Part shown: piece after piece, positions 1 through 9,433 of the stretch
Numbering within the stretch: the stretch's first letter is position 1
Layout: every line of letters begins with the position of its first letter
NCBI GenBank assembly: GCA_964030785.1
Contig: OZ034968.1
Span: forward strand, 73,147,427-73,211,426
Source of the DNA: Siderastrea siderea
Lineage: Eukaryota; Cnidaria; Anthozoa; Scleractinia; Rhizangiidae
Direction of reading: 5' to 3'
Length of the DNA stretch: 64,000 nucleotides
The notes under the pieces: model-generated
Told to the model about the DNA's origin: nothing
Seen by the model: only the letters and a program-made list of their open reading frames with translations
The model's database searches: none
Position numbers and translations under genes: made by a program

Positions 1-540
1 CTGTAGTTATTATTTACTTAGCAATGAGTACATTGTGTTTTGTTTGAGTGTATGAAATATCTAGTATTGAAACCTCAAACTTAGAGGGTATCTGGATGTG
101 GATAAACTGTTGCAAACATCAAACAAAATGCTATTAAACTCATTTAAACACTACGCTTGTTGACCATTAAGTCTTTAAGCCCTAAGCCCCGATGAAAATG
201 AAATTTCTCTTTACATGAGCACTGCTTGTTTCAATATTCAAGTGACAAGAATAAAGGAAGTGATCACTGACGGTTGGATGTCTTGATATTTGGACAAATT
301 CTCCTTACTAGTTTCATAAGAAATGTATGGAGATCAGTAATGAGAATATGCATTTTTCTATCAGGGCTTAAAGGGTTAAGTGGAAAGGGACAGGGAGTGG
401 GGGCGGGCAGTGGGAAAATAATAAAGTGGAGCCTCTTTAATACAACAGGGACACAGGTGAGTGTCTGCATTACAGAGGTAAGAGTTTTGGTCTCTTTCCG
501 GACCAAAAAAACTGTCCATAATTGAGAGGTGTTTGACTGC
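1..540. other. Intergenic, nothing recognised
   Basis: AT-rich sequence without a recognisable coding segment, RNA gene or terminal inverted repeat. Short open frames on both strands overlap each other and lack exon-like boundaries or known domains. Confidence 0.5.
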
Positions 541-776
541 ATACGATACTATACTGTTCTGTGCTGCACTCGGCCGCACTGCTTTGCATTGCACTGCCCT
601 GTACTGTACTGTACTGTGCTTTGCTGTGCTGTGCTGTGCTGTGCTATACTGTACTATACTGTACTCTACTGTACTGCACTAGTCTACACTCTACTGTACT
701 GTATGGACTACACTGTACTGCACTGTACTGTATTGTATTGTACTATACTGTTCTGCACTGCACTGTACTGCACTTT
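541..776. repeat. TACTG pentanucleotide microsatellite
   Basis: Imperfect tandem array of the 5-mer TACTG with TGCTG, TATACTG and CACTG variants, about 235 bp. Frames stay open through it in several phases because the unit lacks stop codons in most readings, so the Leu/Tyr/Cys-rich open frames here are by-products. Confidence 0.9.
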
Positions 777-1050
777 ACTTGGCGTTTCTACAATCAGCTA
801 TCAAGTTTTCTTGAATTCAAATGAGGAATATGAAAAAAAGTGACAGGTAACATGCACACGAGCAATGAAGGGTGGCGACCTTCGTCGTGTCTCACAGGGC
901 TGCAAATAATTTTTTCTTTTTTGAAAGGACATATGTCCGATCAAGTCTCCATTTTGGTCGGACAAAACAGAAATGATCGCCTCATGTAACAGAATCCACA
1001 GAGGTATTGGATTCCGGATTCCTGTTATCTGGATTCCGGATTCCAGTTTT

Positions 1051-1815
1051 AAAGAAAACACACGTCTCTGTTCTGAACAGTAGCAGCGGAGCGATAAGTC
1101 AAGATTCCTCTGTGAGAAACCACGAATAATCCTCTTACGGCAGCAGAGCTACTACGACCATGTTCTTTATACATGGTAACTTGGACAAAATCTTGATTGG
1201 ACGCCTTAGAGCAGGACAAGCCAACTTGTTGAAGTTACTCCTGTCTGCCGTGCTGGACCATATATATACTAAACATGCTCATCATTCTCTTGCCCTTCAA
1301 CAAGCTGACTGTCGTAAAGTTATTGTGGCCACTGCCATCATTATCGAACTCTGGTTACCATTGGCAAGACGACAGACGTCAGAGGCTGTTTCCTCCTCTG
1401 GAGCCTAACTTTACTTAACTTTAATGAGTTTTATATTGCGCAAACATCAATGTGGCATTTTCGAATGCACACTACAATACATTTGAAATAAAAATAAAAA
1501 AACTGGGTAAAATTACATTTTAACATATCGTGTGAAAATCAGGTAAATAAATGTAAGACAAATTTGAATAAAACAGCTAATAGAAGCAGCCCCCCCCCCT
1601 TCGAACTCCCCACCCCGTGCCCTCCTTCTATCTATTAAAATCTATATAATCAGGAGCCCATTATGGAGCGTCCATCTCCCATATAGGGTATATGTCACAG
1701 CGCGTTAGATTATCAGGATAAATTTAGATTCAATTTTTCGCGCGAAAACTATTAACCAATCAGAGAAGAATGCAATTGACCAATCAGAAACCAAAAAAAT
1801 AAGCTGCGCGAGAAG
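1051..1815. other. Non-coding stretch with CCAAT-like boxes
   Basis: No supported gene. There is an open frame at 1160-1408 with no recognisable domain, a poly-C run near 1591, and two ACCAATCAG motifs (about 1755-1788) just before the ATGGCGG repeats. Those motifs look like CCAAT promoter boxes, but no transcript can be assigned. Confidence 0.4.
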
Positions 1816-1821
1816 GTAAAC

Positions 1822-2110
1822 ATGGCGGAGCTTATCAGCTTCAGCAGAAATTAGCTCAATTGAAACTCGAGACATGGCGGATGATCTGACTGAAGAAAGC
1901 TTATCGGATTTAGGAGAAAGAAGCTGAAAGTCGAAACATGGCGGTTGATCTAAGCGAAGAAAGCTTATAGCTAAGCAGAAAGTATCTGAAAGTCGAAACA
2001 TCAGTTGCGGATGGTCTGAATGAAGAAGGCTTAGACTTATCGGAATCAGCACAAAATAGCTGAAAGTCCAAAAATGGGAGTAATGAGAGCTTATCTGACT
2101 CAGCAGAAAG
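1822..2110 (+). repeat. Degenerate tandem repeat, units of about 52-73 bp starting ATGGCGG
   Basis: At least four diverged units begin at 1822 (ATGGCGGAGC), 1874 (ATGGCGGATG), 1938 (ATGGCGGTTG) and about 2000. Each continues with a GATCTGA..GAAGAAAGCTTATC..AGCAGAAAG core and ends CTGAAAGTCGAAAC. Some units can be read as acidic peptide (LTEESLSDLGE), but unit lengths are not all multiples of three and stops intervene. It may be the decayed repetitive start of the coding remnant that follows. Confidence 0.65.
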
Positions 2111-2571
2111 TTCAGAATCTAGGGAAGAGAACTATAATAGCAACGGTGAAGAATCGAGCAGTTCACAGGATTCGTGAAAGCGAGTATTTGCCTCTCACCT
2201 CCGATCGGGCGGCGGTGCGACATAAGAAAACCCTCAGTGGTCCTGCTGCAGGTAAGCAGAGAAAGAGACATAAGAAGGAGACAAAGATAGACAATAACGG
2301 AGAAATCGAGAGACTCTCGGGACTTATATTTCCTCTGAACAAACCGAAAAGGTTAAGCAAGAACTGAGAAAAACACTCTTAGACTGCAAGCAAATCAAGA
2401 GCAAAGATGAGCGACGAACGTTCGCAACGCATTTATTAAATGCTTCCCAATCACTAAATTTGAAGTTGCTTGTGACTGGGTTTTGTCGAAAGGTTTCTCT
2501 TTTGGTAAAAGACTGCTATGAGAACAGTTTAAAAGGATATACAAAAGCTGCCCTATCAAAACGTGGATGAA
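2074..2571 (+). pseudogene. Decayed coding remnant, unknown protein
   Basis: Two separate frames look coding. From about 2082 to 2175 there is an acidic Ser/Glu/Asn-rich stretch (SDSAESSESREENYNSNGEE) ending in a stop. From about 2293 to 2571 an ATG-less frame runs through a hydrophilic, helix-like sequence (TEKVKQELRKTLLDCKQIKS then HLLNASQSLNLKLLVTGFC) to a stop. The frames are out of register and the middle has stops in every frame, so this is a broken gene or transposon open frame. I do not recognise the family. It lies inside the large TIR-bounded region, which favours a transposon origin. Confidence 0.4.
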
Positions 2572-3711
2572 ATCCTTGTCAAGTTTTTAGATCGGGAAAG
2601 CTACTCAAGAACGAATGATAATCTTGGTTGTCCCCGCTGGGCTAAAAGTCACAAGTCTGCATGGCTTCCTGTGAAGTGGAACTAATAACATTAACAAGCC
2701 AAATTCAAGCAAAAACCAAGCTGCGATATTGCTTTTATTTTTTGAAAAATTTGTGGGTGATTGAACAAAATAGTTAAGTAAATACAAAACAAAAATATTA
2801 TTTTCTATACATGTGAAACCGGCTCTTATATCCTATAGAGGAAGATATTTCAAGGTTCAGTATTAAACTCCCGGGGAAAACTAGCCCATATAAATGTAAG
2901 GGAGATGCTCTTCGTATCTTTTCTGGGTTGAAAATAGTTTCTGTACCTCTTAGAGAGTTCAGTTTCTAAAAGTCCACAGCTGTGCACAGCTTTCATGTTG
3001 CCTTTTGGGGTATAAGAAAAGAGATAACAGTTTGCTTTTAAAACCTTGGAAAATACAAAAGTGTGCAATAAAAGAACTGACCTTATCACATATACAAACA
3101 ATTAAAATACCAGGTTATGTTTCACTCTGGTACCTCTCAAGGATAAAAAATGGTAGCCACGCCCACAAAACAAAATCTTGGTTCCTTGTATGGGTTTCTT
3201 TTGTAATATCTGTGAGCATCCCAGTCATCTTTATATGGGAACCCCCCACCCCACCCTTACGATTAACTTACGGGGCTGATTGTACAAATGCATTTTATTT
3301 GATGTCAATGGCAATGACAGTTTGCCCTTTCATAACAAAGTCCAGCATGGTGTACTTTATCTATTTTATGTACATGTGTTATGTAGAGCAGGGCTGCACC
3401 GATCCAAAGCGGCTCTGTGATTGGCTAGTTAGCGAGAACAATAGAACATTTTTTCACGAAATGACGTGGTACATGTGTCGTTGCTTATTTCACATTGGCT
3501 TTGAAGTCGACTTCTTTGTTTTATTTGTAATTAAAACCAACTATTAGGTCCCCTTTCTTCATATGTCACATCATTTCGTGCAAAGTATCCTATCTTCTCG
3601 CTAACAATCCAGTCATAGTGCCGCTTTCGATTGGTGCAGGGAGACCTGTTCCTTAAGAACGAGAAGACCTCAAACCACAACAAAGGATCGTTTCGGTTGA
3701 ACTTCTGGGTT
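2572..3711. other. No supported gene
   Basis: Open frames up to 180 codons (3005-3547) occur here but have no recognisable domain, no good splice context and skewed composition. The segment is AT-rich and lies inside the putative large transposon. Confidence 0.45.
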
Positions 3712-4010
3712 GTACCGGCTGTACCGAGTGTACCAAGTGTACCGAGTGTACCGGCTGTACCGAGTGTACCGAATGTACCGAGTGTACCGAGTGTACCGGC
3801 TGTACAGAGTGTACCAGCTATACTGAACCGAGTGTACCCGCTGTACCGAGTGTACCGAGAGTACAGAGTGTACCGAGTGTACCGAGTGTACCGAGCGTAC
3901 CGAGTGTACCGATTGTACCGGCTGTACCGAGTGTACCGAGTGTACCGGCTGTACCGAGTGTACCAGCTGTACTGAGTGTACCGAGTGTACCCGCTGTACC
4001 GAGTGTACCG
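3712..4010. repeat. 9-bp minisatellite, unit GTACCGAGT/GTACCGGCT
   Basis: About 33 tandem copies of a 9-bp unit, with GTACCGAGT and GTACCGGCT variants alternating irregularly. Because 9 is a multiple of three and the unit has no stop, the array is open in several frames on both strands, giving artificial VPSVPAVPS, RVYRVYRLY and RYTRYS repeat peptides. Confidence 0.95.
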
Positions 4011-4873
4011 GTTTTTGTAATGGACAGTTAAGAGGAATTTCTTTCCATCGTTTGAAAATTTCGGTGGCAAAGAATTGCTTAAGTGATACCCTGGAAAAGC
4101 CACAAACGTAATAATTGGTCACAAATGTAATTAAATCTTCAAATGTAAGAACGACTAACCACAAATTTAATAAAGCCCTCAAATGTAATAAGGATTGATC
4201 ACAACGTGCGAGACCATTAAGCGCTTTGTATGTTGGAACCTAAATTTTGAAGTCAATGCGATATTTGATGGGGAGTGAATGCAGACCAGAAAAGAGGAGT
4301 GTGCTGCTTAAACTTTGTACTATAGCGTAGTGAGTTGCGGCTACAGTAAATGATGGCGTGGACTTGTTTTCCTTTCGAATGACGTTTTGGACCTATTAAT
4401 TCCCCACTTCAAAGCATCCTCTTATGTCATGCGTAACGGACACTTAAGGGAAGCAACCAAATGTACTAATTACAGAGGTGTTTGGAAGTGAAAATCATGT
4501 TCAGGAAGTTCAGAGGTAAAACTCATCAATGTTGTTATTTGTTAGTGTAGAGCAAGGTCCAAAGGAAAGAGAACGTTTAGAGGTTTGCCTTAAAAGATGA
4601 TGAATTTGGCATGGCTCTGCTGAACTGGTAGACTATTCCAAATAATACTGGCCCAGTGAGTAAATGAATTGTTAGTGCTTTAGACTCAGAACGTGTGTGT
4701 TCAAATTTCAAATTGTCTTTTTAATTATGGCTGGTTACATGTTCTGTAAAAAGACTCCTAATGCTATGGGTGGCGGATCTAGGGTTTTTGAAGGAGGAGG
4801 GGGGCTGACCAGATATAAAGATATCGGAACAATCCGAGACAAAATCGCCTCAGTGATAGTTTTGTTCCCGTTT
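4011..4873. other. No supported gene
   Basis: AT-rich sequence between the minisatellite and the next TIR element. A short cluster of CAAATGTAAT-like motifs (about 4095-4200) recurs irregularly. No coding segment or RNA gene is recognisable. Confidence 0.45.
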
Positions 4874-5371
4874 ATAATGCGCGGATCAATTCGAAACTTC
4901 AACATCCCCTCCGGGCACACCCCGGGCATTTGACTGTGCATCGTGCCCGGGGAGGGGGGAATTTGAACGTTGCGTTGGAGGGGTGGGGAATTTGAATCGG
5001 ACTTATCTCTTGTTCTGACGTAATACACCCTTGAGTTTTTTCGGTTTTTACAGGGTTTGAGGGATTTAAGAGATAGAATTTCGCCTTTGTTAGTGAATAA
5101 CTCTTTCAAAAGGGTCTTTAAAAGAAGTTTGAAGGTGTCATTACGGCATATCTCCCTCTGAAAAGTGTGAAAATTGTTTGATTGAAGACGAAATTTGCCT
5201 TTGAGGAGAGGTAGTTCAGTACTAATTGGTGTGGCATTTGAACGGCCTTTTTTGCCCCGAGAGGAGGGAATTGAACAAGCCAATCTTCACAAGTTCAAAT
5301 GCCCGGGGGCTTGCCCGGGGGGTTGCCCGGGGGGGGGGGGTTGGTCAACTTTCGAATTGATCGGCGCATAA
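4874..5371. mobile_element. Non-autonomous TIR element
   Basis: The left end TAATGCGCGGATCAATTCGA (4874) is matched in inverse by TTCGAATTGATCGGCGCATA at the right end (5371), giving imperfect TIRs of about 28 bp. The inner flanks are rich in GCCCGGG and poly-G runs on both sides (4908-4960 and 5300-5340), extending the inverted similarity. No transposase is seen and no clear target duplication. Confidence 0.65.
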
Positions 5372-6362
5372 TTTCAGGTTTAAACGACCCCAAAGAGGGG
5401 GGGGGGGGGTGGCTAGCAACCCAATTCACCCATCCCCCGATCCACCCCTTGTTTAGTCTCCTCTTGTAAATCGAAGATAAAGAGTTCCATTTAGCTTCCT
5501 CAGTACTTCATGCTTTGGGACAGGTGGACTTATGCTATGGATCAATCTAGCAACACGGATATAAAATGGGGTTGGAAGGTCTACGCGATTCCTGCTTCAC
5601 GTCTTTGTTCGCCGCGCCATCTCTCGGTCTTTTGACCAATTTTGCTTCTTGTGTTTTTGTAGTGGGTTTAGTTTGGAGAATTTTTATTTGGTGACTGAAT
5701 TGAGCCGTTACAACTTAGGCGTCGCATTTTTTAAGACTTTGATCTCGAGGTCATATCATCAACTTTCTGATAACCGGTGGATCAGTTGTGGCTCGCGCGC
5801 ACTGTTTGTTATTCTCAGTTAAATTTGACCTTTAAGCGACTCAATGTGGTTTCTATGCCGCTTTCGGCACATTAGGTACGTTGAATCTGGCTCGTATAGG
5901 AACTTGATAGACCAATTTACAAAATTGTTGAGACTCATTGACTCCAACCTGGCTCAGAAGCGGAAGACGCAACATGCCATCTTTAACTATAGATATGCTA
6001 TATGATCCTATAAAATGTACATTTAATATTGCCATTGTAAAAATTTTAAATAGGTTTAAACATTGCAGCGGAAACGTTATATGAAAACCTAGCGATTGAA
6101 AGCGATTTCACTTAATCAACATCCTACATTAGCAGGAAATTTTGTTAATTAGAACCGTGTGTGGACTGCAACCTTTGAGCTACTAATTGGCTGTGCTTTA
6201 AAATTTTCGTTTAAAACATGACAAAAAATCACGTAAAAATGTTTTAAAAACCTCTGAAACTCGAAATTTATTTTTCATCAACAACCCCCTAAATCCAGTA
6301 GCCGATGTATTGAAACACCCGGTTTGCTTGTTAGCGGCAGCGTCATCAGATCACAGCACTAT
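5372..6362. other. No supported gene
   Basis: AT-rich, with a G-run at 5398-5410 and a few short open frames. Nothing recognised. Confidence 0.45.
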
Positions 6363-6371
6363 GATATGCAG

Positions 6372-6423
6372 TAGCCTGTGTACAGCTGCCCGCTCAAGAG
6401 AGTGGGCGGCTGTACACAGGCTA
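6372..6423. mobile_element. 52-bp palindromic mini-MITE with perfect 9-bp TSD
   Basis: A near-perfect hairpin starts TAGCCTGTGTACAGC and ends GCTGTACACAGGCTA, with a 4-base AAGA centre. It is flanked on both sides by GATATGCAG (6363-6371 and 6424-6432), a perfect 9-bp direct duplication. The 9-bp duplication and TAGCCTG end match the longer elements at 12415, 24611, 28259 and 37980, pointing to Mutator-like mobilisation. Almost the whole element is terminal repeat. Confidence 0.85.
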
Positions 6424-6432
6424 GATATGCAG

Positions 6433-8620
6433 GTGTCTGTCATCCGCACTGGCTTTAGGGATACAGCAGAAAGGCGCTGTTTTGAGGCCCACATGATTTT
6501 CAGTCATCTGCATACATTTCATCCAAGGGGTCTTAACACTGACTTGGCTTTTATTTCACACTCTTAAAGTCTACGCGCGCTAATAACTTGTCTATCTATT
6601 TATCTTTTTATTTATAGAGCGCGTTCTCTTTGAAACTTTCATGCATCAGCACGTGTGAATTATTTAGTTTTTCCTTTTGCTTTATTTTGAAAGTTATGAT
6701 GCGCCCAACCTTTTCAGTTACATCTTGACCACTGAAGAAGAGGCAGCAGCCTCGAAACGTCTGGTTCGTTTGAACTTTAATTTTAGCGTCGATAGAACAA
6801 ATTAAAGTTTCAAGCTATAGCGTAAAAACTAGATGTGTTAAGGTTTGAATATGATCAACTCTGTCAAATGTGCTTGTTTTAATCGTTAATATTATAGTTA
6901 TTAAGCTGTCAATTATTTTTCACAACTCATCGTTATTCAAAAAGGCAGAAAAACACATTTTTATCCTGTTAATTGATGCAGATGGTTTGTTCCCTCGGTT
7001 GATCAGGAGCCACTGCAAAGCTATTGCCATTAATTAAGGTAAGTTATGTAAAGAAATACAATCGCGAACAAAAGAAGGTTGCCAACGGTCTCGAATAAGT
7101 TTTTGTTATCCTTTTGGTCAAGTTCAGTACTATTAATTCTAGCCGATATGTACGGTGAGGGCTGTATAAGCTTTGTGGCAGCGTAATAAATTCTGAAGTG
7201 AAATATGTTTTTTCTTCTCGAATCGAAGGTTCCTTGCTAGCCTTTTTTGGTGGCTAACTAATGCAGACTAATGTCACGTTTCCCAAAAATATTGCAAGTT
7301 GTTTAGCTGTCAAATGTTTAGCCGTTCAGTGAAACAGATTTTGCTTGAAAAGAAAGACAACCTCAAACAAGCTGTTCGACTAACGGTGAAAAAATGAAAT
7401 GTTGGGCGTCATGCCTATTGTCATATTTGTTGTTATTATTGCTTAGTTATTTAGGTGTCTTAAATATTAGCGAGAAAAGCTGCATACATACTGATGGTAA
7501 GGCGGAAACTGAACTTTGGCTTAAGCGGAAGCTTTCTCTGCAGAAAAGTTTAACAGCCAATTGTTGTTTAAAAAAATCACTGGTGAAATCATTTTCAATG
7601 TACCTTCCGTGAGAATTGCTAAAGGTAAAATAAAAAATTGAATGGAATCGAAAAAATTAGTTGAATTTATCATCTTCCTGGTAGCATAAGACAATGAAAA
7701 TTTGCTACGCACACTTTTTCAGTCAATCCTTGTTTTAAAACGTAGTGGAAGTCTAAGAAAAGGCTAACCGCCTTGACATGCCATTTGGTGAATCAGCTAA
7801 ATAAAAAGGGTCCAGGTTACCAAGAGCATGACTTGGCACTTTTAAAGGGGAACTAGCTGTAAGCTGCAAACATCTAAGCTGGGGCCTTTTTGAGGAGGAA
7901 CTCAACGACAATTCTAGTGATGTCTCGTTCAGTTCAGACCTATTCAAACGGCGCGAAAACGTTTCAAAATTTCTACAAAAAACCTGCAATAAATTATAAT
8001 TTATCTACAATACAGGCAGTATTGCTCTACCGAAATGTCAAAACTGTTTACACTGTCGCCTTTTATTTGAAGCAGACTGCTTTAAAATTTTGTTCGCTTT
8101 CTTATTCTTAAAAAAGAATACGCCAGTTAACCTTTTCTCTCCTTTTTATAAAGAAAAAAAAAACTGCCAATTTTCTGCTCTGTTTCAAAATTATGTTTTA
8201 TCCAACGTCAAATACAGGAAATTAAATATGTAGAAAAAAGTCTGGCAATTTGTAATTCGTATTTTTTGATGGGTAGCAACATTCTGAACATGAGAGAAAT
8301 TCTCCTGTCTGCGCTGCATTGCATTCATTCGTCACTGATATTTTGTTATCAAAAGCGTATTTCAGTAAACCCATTTCTAAAATTTTACCAGCATTTTTTT
8401 AATTAAGCTGTACATGGACTGCAACCTTTCGAGCTACTATCCAGCTGATCTTCGAAATTTTCATTTTGCCGCATGTGAATCAATTACAATAACGTAAAAA
8501 AGAAAATAAAACCCCTTGAAACTGGGAGTTAGACTTTTGTAGTAACCTCGGAACCTCTTGTGAATGCCATTACCAATGCAACAAGTTATGTACCAGGGTA
8601 AACCTCTGAGCTTCTTTCAA
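6433..8620. other. No complete gene; one candidate first exon
   Basis: Mostly AT-rich sequence. At 6722-6765 a CTGAAGAAGA..CCTCGAAACGTC segment resembles the conserved tail motif of Penelope-like elements (compare 23085-23130). The candidate signal-peptide exon at 7394 is listed separately. Confidence 0.4.
7394..7496 (+). CDS. Candidate signal-peptide first exon of an unidentified gene
   Basis: An ATG preceded by AAA opens a short frame with a strong hydrophobic core (CLLSYLLLLLLSYLGVL), as in a signal peptide, followed by a polar stretch. The frame reaches a good donor, GAT G|GTAAGG, at 7496, which would be a phase-1 junction like those of the two secreted-protein genes further right. No downstream exon was found. 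It may instead be a chance frame or the remains of a dead gene. The call rests only on hydrophobicity and the donor. Confidence 0.25.
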
Positions 8621-8866
8621 GGTTGATTTCCACAGTTGCGTAAATTTTACGTGCGTACGGGCGTAAATTTAACTTGCTTTACGTGCGTAAATAAAATTAG
8701 AGACGATGTATGAACGGCTTACGTAAACGTAAAAAGTTAAAAGTTTTCAACTTTTTACGTTTACGTGAGCCGTTCATACATCGTCTCCAATTTTATTTAC
8801 GCACGTAAAGCCAGTTAAATTCACGCCCGTACACACGTAGAATTTACGCAACAGTGGAAATTAACC
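8621..8866. mobile_element. Long-hairpin MITE with about 115-bp inverted arms
   Basis: The two arms are near-perfect inverse copies: GGTTGATTTCCACAGTTGCG at the left, and the inverse of GGTTAATTTCCACTGTTGCG at the right. Each runs through ACGTGCGTA motifs to a centre near 8745. The whole 246 bp could fold into one stem. No coding capacity. A short relic of the same end (ATTTACGCAACAGTGG) lies at 30603-30619. Target duplication is not clear. Confidence 0.85.
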
Positions 8867-8985
8867 TTTAACACTAGTGCTTGACATGCCAGTTTCCTTA
8901 AAGGATAAAATACATCACATTTTACAAAAGCGCGTCTTATGGCGTTTATGATCTTTCCAATCCATTTCATTCGTTTGTTGTCAAT

Positions 8986-8989
<4 letters not shown>

Positions 8990-9020
<31 letters not shown>

Positions 9021-9038
9021 GATCATCATCATCATCAG
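8990..9038. repeat. (TTA)n/(ATC)n microsatellite
   Basis: A run of TTA trinucleotides passes into ATC trinucleotides. Confidence 0.85.
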
Positions 9039-9433
9039 TTTTTTAGCAAATGGTTTCATGAATTTATTTTATTGGATTACAAATTTATTGGATTCCGGAT
9101 TCCATATCAACGTGGATGCCGGATTCTGGATTCCAGTCCACTGGTGGCCGATTCCATATCAATGTGAATTCTGGATTCCAGTCCACTGGTTTTCCTCTTC
9201 CAATAGCAAAAATTTTGTGGATTTCGAATTCCGGATTCTGTTACATGGGGCGAAAATGAGGTCGGACGCTTTTTAATTACTATTTTTAAGTGGAAGTCTT
9301 TTTGAAATAATTATTTTTTATCGTTATTTATTTATTATTTGGTAAAAAAAAATTTGTCCGGACATAATGTCCGACCTAAGAAGTTAAGATTCGTTGGACA
9401 TTGCCCGATGGCCAACAGTTATTTGCAGCTCTG

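Larger units (their letters stand above)
895..9433. mobile_element. Possible large degenerate TIR (hAT-like) transposon
   Basis: The left end at 895 reads CAGGGCTGCAAATAA. The right end finishing at 9433 reads TTATTTGCAGCTCTG, its near inverse. Both ends are directly flanked by GTCTCA (889-894 and 9434-9439). Subterminal sequence also matches in inverse: a GTCCGGACAT/ATGTCCGA segment, then a GTTACATG segment, then runs of GGATTCCGGATTCC near 1005-1050 and 9085-9240. The CAGGG-type ends resemble hAT elements, although the visible duplication is 6 bp rather than the usual 8. No transposase frame survives, and many later repeats sit inside. Two unrelated solo ends of one family would give a similar picture, so the single-element reading is only moderately supported. 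Confidence 0.45.

Noticed and set aside
529..843. Leu/Tyr/Cys-rich open frames
   Set aside because: Artefact of the TACTG microsatellite.
3005..3547. 180-codon open frame as a gene
   Set aside because: No family resemblance, implausible composition, no splice or poly(A) context, and it lies inside repeat-rich sequence.
3531..4182. Long open frames with RYTRYS, VPSVP and HSVHSVQ repeats
   Set aside because: They are produced by the 9-bp stop-free minisatellite on both strands; no start context, domain or splice support.
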